From assembly GCF_030846775.1 (NCBI RefSeq), contig NZ_CP132910.1, forward strand, positions 3,785,001 to 3,849,000: a stretch of 64,000 bases of DNA, given 5' to 3'. Of this stretch, positions 15,995-26,000 are shown one piece after another. Position numbers and translations under genes: made by a program. The first letter of the stretch is position 1. Each line of letters opens with the position of its first letter. The stretch comes from Geothrix sp. 21YS21S-2 (GTDB taxonomy: Bacteria; Acidobacteriota; Holophagae; Holophagales; Holophagaceae). A model generated the notes under the pieces. The model searched no databases, had not been told where the DNA came from, and worked only from the letters and a program-made list of their open reading frames with translations.

Positions 15995-16969
15995 TTAAAG
16001 TCCGGCGAACCGGTCCGTCGCAGCCACCAGCGCCCTGCAGTTGGGGGCGTCGAAGGCGCTGTGGCCGCAGTCGGGGGTGATCACCAGGTCGGCCTCGGGC
16101 CAGGCGCGGTGCAGGGCCCAGGCGCTCTCCATGGGGCACACCACGTCGTAGCGGCCCTGGACGATGACGCCGGGGATGTGGCGGATCTTCGAGGCGTCGC
16201 GCAGGAGCTGGTCCTCGGGGTCGAACCAGCCCTTGTTCACGAAGTAGTGGCACTCGATGCGCGCGAAGGCCAGGGCGAACTCGTCCTCCTCGTAGTGGCC
16301 GGTGAAGTCGGCGTCGGGGACGAGCTTGCTGGTGCCGCCCTCCCAGCCGCTCCAGGTCTTGGCGGCCGCAAGGCGCACGGCGGCGTCGGGGCTCGTGAGG
16401 CGCTTGTGGTAGGCGCTGAGCAGGTCGCCGCGCTCGGCCTCGGGGATGTGGGCCAGGTAGGGCTCCCAGGCGTCGGGGTAGAGGATGGAGGCGCCGCGCT
16501 GGTAGAACCAGTCGATCTCCTGCTTGCGCAGCAGGAAGATGCCCCTGAGCACCAGCTCGGTGCAGGCCTCGGGGTGCTTCTCGGCGTAGGCCAGGGCCAG
16601 GGTGGAGCCCCAGGAGCCGCCGAACACCTGCCACTTCGCGATGCCCAGGTGGACGCGCAGCTTCTCGGTGTCGGCCACCAGGTCCCAGGTGGTGTTGTCC
16701 TCGAGGCTCGCGTAGGGCGTGCTCTTGCCGCAGCCGCGCTGGTCGAAGAGGATGATGCGGTACTTCTCCGGGTGGAAGAAGCGCCGCTGCTTGGGGTCGC
16801 TGCCGCCGCCGGGGCCGCCGTGGAGGAACACCACGGGCTTGCCCTTGGGGTTGCCGCTCTCCTCGTAGTACAGGTCGTGGGTGGCGGAGACCTTGAGCCG
16901 GCCGGTGGCGTACGGCTCGATGGGCGGATACAGCCAGGTGAGGGGGTCCTTGACGGGATGGGGGTTCAT
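15995..16969 (-). CDS. pip: Proline iminopeptidase
   Basis: This 324-residue alpha/beta hydrolase of peptidase family S33 releases N-terminal proline from peptides in the cytoplasm. Family motifs are clear: HGGPGGG (oxyanion region), DQRGCGKSTP, the nucleophile elbow GGSWGS (Ser near residue 110), the cap-domain ECHYF near 215, the acid in VQGRYDVVCP (~265) and the catalytic His in DCGHSAFD (~295). The ATG at 16969 follows GGAG; a longer frame start at 17011 lacks one. It diverges from the DUF2339 gene. Confidence 0.93.
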   Translation of the reverse strand: MNPHPVKDPLTWLYPPIEPYATGRLKVSATHDLYYEESGNPKGKPVVFLHGGPGGGSDPKQRRFFHPEKYRIILFDQRGCGKSTPYASLEDNTTWDLVADTEKLRVHLGIAKWQVFGGSWGSTLALAYAEKHPEACTELVLRGIFLLRKQEIDWFYQRGASILYPDAWEPYLAHIPEAERGDLLSAYHKRLTSPDAAVRLAAAKTWSGWEGGTSKLVPDADFTGHYEEDEFALAFARIECHYFVNKGWFDPEDQLLRDASKIRHIPGVIVQGRYDVVCPMESAWALHRAWPEADLVITPDCGHSAFDAPNCRALVAATDRFAGL

Positions 16970-17083
16970 GGATTCTCCAGGGGTCGGGAACCCGGGGGCC
17001 GGGTTGAACAACTATAGGCAATTTCCGGCTGCGCGGGATGCCGGGTTATAGTGGATTTTCCGTCGATCAGCGAGAGGTGCAGC

Positions 17084-20000
17084 TTGGAAGCCTTGTTCAT
17101 CTTCGCGGCATTCGTATGGCTCCTCCTGGAGACCCTCCAGAGGAGGTCCCGCGTCTCCCGGCTGGAATCCGACCTGGACTTCCTGAGGTCCGAGCTGGAA
17201 GCGCTTCGCGGCGCCCGGCCTCCGGCCAAACCCGTGGAACGTCCCGCCCGCATGGGGGACACCGCCCCGGTGGTGGTGCCCCAGTGGATCAGGGAGCTGC
17301 CCGCGCCGCCCCGGCCCGAACCCCCGCCGGTCCCGGCCCCCGCCGGGCCCGAGCCCCCGCCGCTCCCGCCCGTGGCCCGTCCCCTGCCGCCTCCCCCACC
17401 GCCCCAGCCTCCCCCCCCGCCGCCTCCTCCCGCCGAGCCCCGCAAGCCCTTCGACTGGGAGTCCCTGGTGGGGGTCAAGCTCTTCTCCTATGTCGCCGGC
17501 GTCGCCCTGCTGGTGGCGGCGGTGGCCTTCCTGAAGTACGGCGTGGAGCACGGCTGGCTCGGGGCCCCGGTGCGCATGGCCATCGGCCTCCTGGTGGGCG
17601 TGGGGCTGCTGGCGGGGTGCGAGACGGGGCGCGCGCGGGCGTACGCCGTCACGGCCCAGGCCCTGACGGCCGCGGGCATCGCCACGCTCTTCTCCACCTT
17701 CTACGCGGCCTCGGCCCTGTGGCACCTGCTGCCCGCGGCGGCCTCCTTCGCGCTCATGGCCCTGGTGACGGCGGTGGCCGTGGGCCTCTCCATCCGCAGG
17801 GACTCGGTGTTCATCGCCCTCCTGGGCCTCCTGGGGGGCTTCGCAACCCCGCTCCTGCTGTCCACGGGGGAGGACCATCCCATCGGCCTGTTCGGCTACC
17901 TCGCGCTCCTGAACGTGGGGCTGGGGTGGGTGGCCTACCGCAAGCGCTGGCCCCTGCTCACGGCCCTCACGCTGGCCTTCACGGCGCTGTACCAGCTGGG
18001 CTGGGTGCTGAGGTTCCTGGACGAGTCCAAGCTGGGCATCGGCCTGGGGGTCTTCCTCCTGTTCCCGCTGCTGGGGCTGGGCGCCCTGTTCCTGTCCCGG
18101 GACCGGGAGGCCCCGGCGCTCTTCCGGCACACGGCGTCCCTCTCCGCGCTCCCGCCGGTTCTCTTCGCCGTGCACATGGCCATGAACCCGGTGTACGGGC
18201 AGCACTTCGGCCTCATGTTCGGGTTCCTGTTCCTGGTGGCCGCGGGCCTGGCGGCCGTGGCCCTCCTGCGGGGGCCGGAGTGGCTCCACGCTCTGGGCGC
18301 GGCGGCCGTGCTCCTCATCTTCGCCACCTGGCTGGCCTTCAGCTACACCTCGGACGCCTGGCCCGGCATCCTCGGGTTCACGGCGCTCTTCGCGGCGCTG
18401 TACCTGGCGGTCCCATGGATCCAGGCGCGGCTCAAGGTCAAGCGCCCCTTCCTGGGCGCGGGCCTCCTGGCCGTCCACGCCGCTCCGCTTCTCATGGGCG
18501 CCTTCACCGCCCTGGTCTTCCTGGAGCCCGCCACCGCGGCGCCCCTGGCGCTGTTCGGTGCGGTCCTGCTGGTGCTGGCCATGGCCGCGGCTTTCGCCAT
18601 CCGGTTCGGGGAGGGGACGGTGTGGTTCCTGGCCGCCCTCTTCGCGCTGGCCGCGGAGACGGCGTGGTCCATGCGCCACCTGGACGCGGGGAGCCTCCTG
18701 CCGGCGCTGCTCGTCTACGGCGGCTTCAGCCTCGTCTTCCTGGGGGTGCCCCTCCTGGCGGCGCGGCGGGGCCGGCCCCTGGAGCCCGAGGGCAGCGGGG
18801 CCATCCTGGTCTTCCTCAGCGTCGGGCTCCTGTTCTTCCTGGCCGGGCCCGGCGTGGCCCCCCACAGCCTGGGCGTGCTCGCCGCGCTCCTGGGCGTGCT
18901 GAACCTGGGGCTGCTGTACGAAGCCGGCCAGGGGCGGCGCCCCGTGCTCTGCGTCCTGGGACTGGCCTTCAGCTTCCTGGCCCTGGTGGCCTGGTGGGCC
19001 AGCGCTCCGGTGAGCGGCCAACTGATGCCGGCCCTGGCGGTGGTCCTGGGCTTCAGCCTGCTGGTGCTGGGCGGGACCGTGTTCCTGCGGGAGCGCCTCG
19101 AAGCCTCCCCCCTGGGCGCCAAGGGCAGCCCCGAGACCCTCATGGGCCTCACGGGCCTCCTCTTCCTGCTGCCCGTGGCAGGCGACCACCGCCTGGCCGA
19201 GCCCCCCTGGCCCTTCCTGGCGGTGCTCGGCGTCCTCGGGCTGGCCATGGGCGTGGCGGCCCTGCGCCTGAGGCGGGGCGCCCTGCTCGCGGGCTGCGCC
19301 GTGATCACCCAGGGGGTGCTGGGGGTGTGGATCCTGAGCGGCGCCCGCACGGGTCCCGCCACGCTCCTGGCCCCCTGGACTGCCCTGGCCTTCGCGGCCC
19401 TGGGCTACGTCTGGTTCGAGCTGTCCCGCGGCCGCGGGGACGCCCTGTTCACGCTGGCCGCGGGGCTGGGCCTGGTCGCCGCGCAGCTGGTGATGGCGGC
19501 GTACAAGGACCACGCGGCCCATCCCTCCCTGGCGGTCCAGGTGATCGTGCACGCCGCCCTGGGACTGGGGCTCCTGGCCCTGGCCCGGCGCGGCAGGGCG
19601 CAGGCCTGGACCGTGGTCCTGGCAGGCTCCACCGGCCTGGTGCTCCTGGCCCTGGCCGACCCCCTGCGCCTTCCGTCCCACGCCGCGGCCCTGCTGGCGG
19701 TGGCCGCGCCCCTCTACGCCATGCAACTCGTCTACCCGCTCCTGCTGGGCGACGAGGGCGGAGAGACGCGTCTGCCCTGGATCGCCGCGGTGTTGGCCAG
19801 CGCCGTGTTCTTCCTGGCGGCGCGGCCCGCGCTGGGCGTGCTGGGGTACGCGAGCTTCATCGGCGCCCTGCCCGTGGCCCAGGCCCTCCTCCTGGCCCCC
19901 CACGTCCTGCGCATGCGCGGGCTCCAGGGGCCCCGGGCCCTGGCCAACCTGGCCCTGGTGGCGGGGGCGGCGCTGGCGTTCATCACCGTGGCCATCCCCC

Positions 20001-20677
20001 TCCAGCTGGACAACGAGTGGATCACCCTGGGCTGGGCGCTCCTGGCCGCGGCCCTGGCCTGGCTCTACACGCGGGTTCCCCACAAGGGGCTGCTCGCGTG
20101 GTGCGGGGGGCTCTTCGCCGCGGTCTTCGCGCGGCTGGTGCTCAACCCGGCCGTGTTCTCCTACCACCCCCGGGGCGGGATGGTGGTGCTCAACTGGTAC
20201 CTCTATGCGTACCTCGTGCCCGCGGTGTGCTTCTTCGCTGCCGCGCGCCTGCTGAAGGACCGGGACGACCGCTTCCTGCCCGCCATGCCCGGGCTCTCCC
20301 GCATCCTGCCCGCCGGGGGCGCGGTGCTGCTGTTCCTGCTGCTCAACATCGAGATCGCCGACGCCTTCAGCACCGGGCCCGTGCTCACCTTCAACCTGGC
20401 CCACGGGAGCCTCGCCCAGGACCTGAGCTACACCATCGGCTGGGCCGTGTTCGCCATCCTCATGCTGGTGGCGGGGGTCACGTCCCGCAGCCGGGTGTCG
20501 CGGGTGGCGGCCATCCTGCTTCTGACGGCGACGGTCCTCAAGGCCTTCCTGCACGACCTCTCCAGCCTCAGCGGGCTCTACCGGGTGGCCTCCTTCGTGG
20601 GGCTCGCCATGTGCCTTGCCGGGGTGGCGGTCATCCTGCAGAAGTTCGTGCTGCGCCGCGGGGAGGCCTCCGAATGA
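17084..20677 (+). CDS. Giant polytopic membrane protein, DUF2339 family
   Basis: This protein of about 1197 residues has one N-terminal helix, a short coiled coil (residues ~18-42), a Pro-rich linker (~65-130) and then some thirty hydrophobic segments to the end, starting at the conserved WESLVGVKLFSYVAGVALL. This is the layout of DUF2339 membrane proteins, whose function is not established. A TTG at 17084 is preferred because GAGAGG lies 6 nt upstream; the GTG at 17051 is the alternative. The end overlaps the DUF3999 gene by ATGA, a pairing seen in many bacteria, so the two probably form one envelope complex. Confidence 0.8.
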   Translation: MEALFIFAAFVWLLLETLQRRSRVSRLESDLDFLRSELEALRGARPPAKPVERPARMGDTAPVVVPQWIRELPAPPRPEPPPVPAPAGPEPPPLPPVARPLPPPPPPQPPPPPPPPAEPRKPFDWESLVGVKLFSYVAGVALLVAAVAFLKYGVEHGWLGAPVRMAIGLLVGVGLLAGCETGRARAYAVTAQALTAAGIATLFSTFYAASALWHLLPAAASFALMALVTAVAVGLSIRRDSVFIALLGLLGGFATPLLLSTGEDHPIGLFGYLALLNVGLGWVAYRKRWPLLTALTLAFTALYQLGWVLRFLDESKLGIGLGVFLLFPLLGLGALFLSRDREAPALFRHTASLSALPPVLFAVHMAMNPVYGQHFGLMFGFLFLVAAGLAAVALLRGPEWLHALGAAAVLLIFATWLAFSYTSDAWPGILGFTALFAALYLAVPWIQARLKVKRPFLGAGLLAVHAAPLLMGAFTALVFLEPATAAPLALFGAVLLVLAMAAAFAIRFGEGTVWFLAALFALAAETAWSMRHLDAGSLLPALLVYGGFSLVFLGVPLLAARRGRPLEPEGSGAILVFLSVGLLFFLAGPGVAPHSLGVLAALLGVLNLGLLYEAGQGRRPVLCVLGLAFSFLALVAWWASAPVSGQLMPALAVVLGFSLLVLGGTVFLRERLEASPLGAKGSPETLMGLTGLLFLLPVAGDHRLAEPPWPFLAVLGVLGLAMGVAALRLRRGALLAGCAVITQGVLGVWILSGARTGPATLLAPWTALAFAALGYVWFELSRGRGDALFTLAAGLGLVAAQLVMAAYKDHAAHPSLAVQVIVHAALGLGLLALARRGRAQAWTVVLAGSTGLVLLALADPLRLPSHAAALLAVAAPLYAMQLVYPLLLGDEGGETRLPWIAAVLASAVFFLAARPALGVLGYASFIGALPVAQALLLAPHVLRMRGLQGPRALANLALVAGAALAFITVAIPLQLDNEWITLGWALLAAALAWLYTRVPHKGLLAWCGGLFAAVFARLVLNPAVFSYHPRGGMVVLNWYLYAYLVPAVCFFAAARLLKDRDDRFLPAMPGLSRILPAGGAVLLFLLLNIEIADAFSTGPVLTFNLAHGSLAQDLSYTIGWAVFAILMLVAGVTSRSRVSRVAAILLLTATVLKAFLHDLSSLSGLYRVASFVGLAMCLAGVAVILQKFVLRRGEASE

Positions 20678-22554
20678 TGCGCCTCCTCCTCTCCGGGATC
20701 CTCTGCCTGACCCTGGCGGCCCAGACCCGCCAGATCCGGCCCGCCGGCGCCGGGCCCCAGCGCCTGGACGTGGACCTGGCCCTGCTGGGCGCCACGCGCA
20801 ACGCCCTCGCCGACCTGCGCATCCGGGACGCCGCGGGTCGGGAGATCCCCTACGTCCTGGTGCCCCCGGACCCCCGGGCCGCGGTGTGGGTCCCCGCGCG
20901 CATGCTCCCGCTGCCCGCGACCAAGACCAGTAGCGGCGTGGAACTGGACCTGGGCGCGCCCCTGGCCACCTCCCGCCTGCGCCTGGAGGGCCTGCGCCCG
21001 CCCTTCCTGAAGCGGTTCCGCCTGGAGGGCAGCGGGGACCGGCAGCGGTGGACGGAGCTGGTGAAGGCCGGCAGCGTCTTCGACCTGCCCGGCGAAGGCC
21101 TGCGGCTGCTGGAGGTGGCGTTCCCGGAAGGGGACTACCGCTACCTGCGCATCGTGTGGGATGACCGCTCCAGTGCGCCGGCCCCGGCCCCCGGGGCGGC
21201 CTTCCTGCTCAAGTCCCGCTCCGCCCCGGTCCTGCCGGTGGCCGAGCTGCCCTTCCTGCGGCGCCCCTCCGAGCCCGGCGTGAGCCGCTTCACCCTGCGG
21301 CTCCCGGGGCCGCGCATCCCCCTGCGGGCCCTGGTGCTCACCGTGGCCGGGGACGGACCCATCCTGCGGGAGGCCCAGGTCACCGAGCCCCGCCTCTCCG
21401 CGTCCAGCCTGGCCCCCCGGACCCTGGGCGCAGCGCGCCTGCGGCGCGCCCAGGGCGGCGCGGCTTACGACCTGCGGATCCCCGTGGAGGCCCCGGAAGG
21501 CTCCGAGATCGACCTGCGCGTGCAGGACGGCGACAACCCCGGCCTGGAGCTCACCGGCGTGCGCGCCGAGCTGGAACCCCAGCCCTGGATCTACTTCGAG
21601 GCCCCGGACAACGGGACCCTCACCGCCCGGTGCGGCGACCCCCGCCTTCGGGCGCCCAGCTACGACCTGGAGGCGCGCAGGGACCTGCTCTCCCGCGCCC
21701 CCGCGGCCCGGGCCTCCTGGGGGCCGGAGGTGGCCGCGCCCCCCGCGCCCGCCGCGGCGCTGGACGGGGGCGTGGGCGCGAGCCTGGACGCCGCCGGCTT
21801 CCGCTTCCGGCGCCATGTGCCCGCCGGGGCCCCCGGGCTCTCCGCTCTCGCGCTGGACGCCCACGTGCTGGCCACCAGCCCCCGGCTCCAGGACCTGCGC
21901 CTCCTGGACAGCGGGGGACGGCAGATCCCCTACCTGCTGGAATCCCGCGACGAGCCCCTCTCCCTCCCGCTGGTCTGGCCCAGGGGCGCCGCGAAGGACC
22001 GCGTCACCACCTACCGCATCCAGCTGCCCCAGGCGGGGATCCCCGCCTCGCGGCTGGTGCTGGAGACCGGGGCCCGCGTCTTCCGGCGCCGGGTGCGGGT
22101 CCTGGACGGTGAACCTCCCCAGGTGCGCGCCGTGGCCGACTGGAGCCACGGGGATCCCGGGGCGCCGGCCCAGGCCCTGGTGATCCCGCTGCCCCAGGCG
22201 GGGCGCGACCTCGCCGTGGAGGTGGAGGAGGGCGACAACCAGCCCCTGGCCATCGACTCGGCCCGCCTCCTGCTGCCGTCCTGGCGGCTGCGCTTCTTCC
22301 GGCCCGCGGACGCGTTCCTGCTGTGCTACGGCCGCTCGCTGGAAGCACCGGACTACGACCTGGCCCTCCTGGCCGGGCGCCTGCGGGATTCCCCGGCCCA
22401 GGAGATCGCGCTGGCCGCAGGGACCGAACCCGCCCCGGCGGGGACGGGCACGGGCATGAAGGCGGTGTTCTGGGGCGCCCTGGTGCTCGCCGTCGCGGGG
22501 CTTCTCTTTATGCTGGCCCGGGTCCTGGGCAAGGATGCAAAGGATCCTCTCTAG
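20674..22554 (+). CDS. DUF3999-type exported protein with C-terminal membrane anchor
   Basis: This 626-residue protein has a signal peptide (MMRLLLSGILCLTLAAQ), a large beta-rich periplasmic part containing two similar halves (each with a DLRIRD/LRLLDSGGRQIPYLL-like element and a VEEGDN/VQDGDN motif), and one C-terminal transmembrane helix near residues 595-618 followed by a basic tail. This matches DUF3999, which usually accompanies DUF2339. Translation is coupled to the upstream gene (ATGA at 20674-20677, GGGAGG upstream). The internal repeat and jelly-roll-like strands suggest binding of a sugar or glycan; that is inference. Confidence 0.75.
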   Translation: MMRLLLSGILCLTLAAQTRQIRPAGAGPQRLDVDLALLGATRNALADLRIRDAAGREIPYVLVPPDPRAAVWVPARMLPLPATKTSSGVELDLGAPLATSRLRLEGLRPPFLKRFRLEGSGDRQRWTELVKAGSVFDLPGEGLRLLEVAFPEGDYRYLRIVWDDRSSAPAPAPGAAFLLKSRSAPVLPVAELPFLRRPSEPGVSRFTLRLPGPRIPLRALVLTVAGDGPILREAQVTEPRLSASSLAPRTLGAARLRRAQGGAAYDLRIPVEAPEGSEIDLRVQDGDNPGLELTGVRAELEPQPWIYFEAPDNGTLTARCGDPRLRAPSYDLEARRDLLSRAPAARASWGPEVAAPPAPAAALDGGVGASLDAAGFRFRRHVPAGAPGLSALALDAHVLATSPRLQDLRLLDSGGRQIPYLLESRDEPLSLPLVWPRGAAKDRVTTYRIQLPQAGIPASRLVLETGARVFRRRVRVLDGEPPQVRAVADWSHGDPGAPAQALVIPLPQAGRDLAVEVEEGDNQPLAIDSARLLLPSWRLRFFRPADAFLLCYGRSLEAPDYDLALLAGRLRDSPAQEIALAAGTEPAPAGTGTGMKAVFWGALVLAVAGLLFMLARVLGKDAKDPL

Positions 22555-23032
22555 GGCCGGATCACTGCCTGGCCGGTGCTTCCTGATGTGCGCTCTTCAT
22601 GTGGCTCATTTCCGCCCTCACTCGTAACGCATCCGGGAAATACCTTGTAATAGCATCCAGGACGGAACCTTCCATCCTTCATGGCTTCATGGCCCCAGCG
22701 TTTGGATTTTTCTGCCGGAATTCAGGCAGAGCGTCCATTCCCAATTCGCCTGGATTCTTCAGTAGAAGAGAACAAACGCTGCGGCGCTGGGGTCTTGCCG
22801 GGGACTGCAAAGAGAGAATTGATGCCAAGCCCGTTGGCCAAGGTCCCTGGGAAGAATCGCGTAGAACGGTTCGGCGGAGAATTTACACCGTTCACGGAAA
22901 TCGAGCATTTTCCCCAATCGAAATCGCTAAAATTGCCTGAATCCATCAACGCTCTCGAGCATGCCTTCGCGCCGGTTTGATCCTGGCCGTTTCCAACTCA
23001 CACCCACAAACCCCCTTGATCAGGGATGGCTT
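22555..23032. other. Non-coding leader upstream of the RHS gene, 478 nt
   Basis: Base composition falls below that of the flanking genes and codon structure disappears. Short frames here have no ribosome sites or family resemblance. It probably holds the RHS promoter and old island-junction DNA. I see no tRNA, integrase or att-like repeat in it. Confidence 0.5.
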
Positions 23033-26000
23033 ATGTTCAACTTTGCCATCAATTGTCCTGGGCTTGCTCCTTCAATCCGGCAGGCGTTCATAGCCTTCCT
23101 TCTCGTCTGCGCCCTACCCTTAAGCGCACAGTCCTACCAGAGCAGTTTTTCGGATGTCAAGTTTGACCGGGCCAAAGGACCTGTGACCGTAAGTGCCGGC
23201 GTCAACGTGGACGTCGCATCCGGTGCCGCGAGCATGGAGATCCCGTTCGGCCCAGGCATCGGCCAGCGCGGGCTGAATTTCCGTCCAACCCTGAGCCTGC
23301 GGGTCGCACCCCAGGTGGGCGTCAGTTCCACCTTCGAAACGTATGTGGCCCAAGTCAGCAGCGCGGGAACCTTGTATTACAACACCAACACGGTGGACAC
23401 GATGTACCAGCGGGGCCACGGAACCTCGACGTTCTTTCCGGGCACCTTCGATCTTGCCCTTGGAAGCACGGACGAGAGTCAGAGCGCATACAGTCTCCCT
23501 GGCGGGGGTGGATCCGTCATCGGCACGGTGCCGCCGGGAATGACCACCACCGCTGCCCAACAGCTCCTCACGCAGTTTGGCGTTCCTGGAAGCCTGGGGC
23601 TGCTTTCTGGCGACGTGGGCTCTCCGACCGGACCGTTCATCCAGATGGGGTCCTCGGGCGCTCTCATCCTTGGGATCCAGGATGCTGCCGGGGACGTGCA
23701 GGACTGGCTCTATCATGAAAGCATCGACACGCTTGCCATCCAGCACCGCTGGCCCCGGCGGATCCTGGTGGTGCAGGGGGAAGTGGCATACGAAATGGCC
23801 TACGTGAGCCATCGCTTCCGGAGTCAGATCCGCCCGTACCTCGTGAACACATCCAGGACTTCCCTCTTCAGCGCCCACTATGCCCTCACCCACATTCGCA
23901 ACCGGTTCGGGGAGCGCATCGATTTCGCCTATGCCTCCGACGGGATCGGGTACACGGCCACCTGGAGCACAAATCCCTCCGTAGGCATCCAGGTCGCCGT
24001 CGTGGGATCCGCCGCGGCACCCTCCATGCCGAGCCTGGTGTCCAGCGGCTATTCCATGGGGTCCCTCACCCAGGTGCGGGTCTCCTACCTGGGCATCAGT
24101 CACCCCGTCTCCAGCTTCCTCCTGGACCTGGGTTGCCCCAAGGGCCTGGAGGCGCTGACGCTGGAATCTGGGGGACAACCGGGAAGCGCCATAACCCAAC
24201 AACTTCATGGTCAGCGGAAGATGAATGTGTTGTGGGGTGAAGCCGCCCTCTGCCTCCAGCCCGTGAAGATCCTCCAGGAGGACACAACCGAAACGGTCCA
24301 GTTCACCTATGCCTCGGCCGGCGCCACGGCGACCTGGGACGGCGTCAGCCTCTCCCCGACGGTCCTGCGCAACATCACCCTGCCAAACCGCATCATCACC
24401 CTGAACTGGAAGGCCTACACCTACCAGGCAAACAGCGCGCCCAATGCCTGGGGCATCGCCCCTTCCAGCCAGCGCCGCCCGTCCTGGACGTTCGGCGTGT
24501 ATGCGCTGACCGATACCGACCTGGTTTCCGGCACCGAGCGAAGCACGAGTTATACACGGGTCGTCCCGCAACTCAACTGGCTAACGGAGGTCCCTCCCAT
24601 CGGGACCGACCTGACAGAAGCCTGGGTCTCCACGGCCTTCTACACCGCCGTCGCGACCCCGGATGGCCAGGTCGTCCTGCACCGCTTCGCGGAGCCCGAC
24701 CCCACCAATGGGATGCGCTTCCTCGCCTATTTGAAACATGTGGAACGCGAGGCACGGTACTACGCGGCCGGCGTGGCCTGGGAGGCGGATCTGGCCATTA
24801 CCGACCCGAGCTACAGCTCCGCCTACAAATGGGTCGTGAAGGACCGCTTCAGCGCCCACGCCTCCGGCAACGCCAGCGGCGCGCTGACGGACTACCCCGT
24901 GCCCTATCCCACGCGAACCCGAACCTGGGACAAGGATTCCCAGACCTTCACCGCGGAGGAGACGACGAACTGGGATGCGGCGAACCTGGGGTGGACGGTG
25001 ACCCACCGGACCACGGCCCTTAATGCCAGCCCCTCCCTGGCCTTCGATCCCCTGAATCTCGCCAGCCAAGGTTCAGGCTGGAGCTCCCCGGGAGCCTCCT
25101 CAGGCACCGAGGACCTGGTGACCCGGACCCTGGACTCGAGAATCCCCCAATGGCTACTGAACCGGGTGGCTACGGAAACCACGTCCCGGGGGACCGACGG
25201 GACGCTGAACGGCTCGACCGGAAACCCTCCACCCAAGATCACCCGGGACCAGGACGGCGTCCTGAACACCCTCCGGTCCGTGACCATCGGGGACCCCGCC
25301 GTCCTCGCCGTGACCACCACCCTGGACTACCAAGGCACCTCCGGCCTTACCGCCGCAGAACTCCAGAAGGCGACCCTCACGAGCCCGAACGGTCTTGCCT
25401 TCAGCGGCAGCATGGGTGTTGCCAGCTACGGCTACGACATCAATGGCTTCCTTTCGAGCATCGGGATCCGTCCCAACGCCGGCCTGATTCTCACGTCCCG
25501 CCAGGACCAGGACGAGATCGGCCGGCCAACGGCCCAGTATGACGCTGACAACCGAGCCACCGGGCTTTCCTGGGACGGGGCGGGACGCCTTACGCACATC
25601 GCACCTCCCGGAACCCAGGCCACGGACATCGCCTATGACGACAGCTCCCACCGCGGCATCACCGTGACCCGCGGCGCCCAGGTCCAGGTACTGCGCTACA
25701 ACGGCTTCGGGGAACTCGTCGTGGAACGGCGGAGGGACCCCAATGGCACCTGGTCCCATAAGATCCACGGCTACGACGGTGCCGGCCGCCCCACCGGGGA
25801 GACCGTATGGCTCCTGGGGGACGGGGCCGATCACGAGACCCAGTGGACGCTCCCGAACCTGACCCGGCTGGTGAGCGTAACGGTGACGATCCCCGGGGAG
25901 TCCGTATGTAAGAAGTGGGGGGCCATCAATCCCGACACGGGCGAAAGGGCCTGCGTCCAGTGGCAGACCTCCCCCCCGACCACCACCACCACTGAGTACG

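Noticed and set aside
17012-20554. 1180-codon minus-strand frame over the DUF2339 gene
   Set aside because: Gly/Gln/Arg/His-rich low-complexity product typical of antisense frames in high-GC DNA; the plus strand encodes regular membrane helices.
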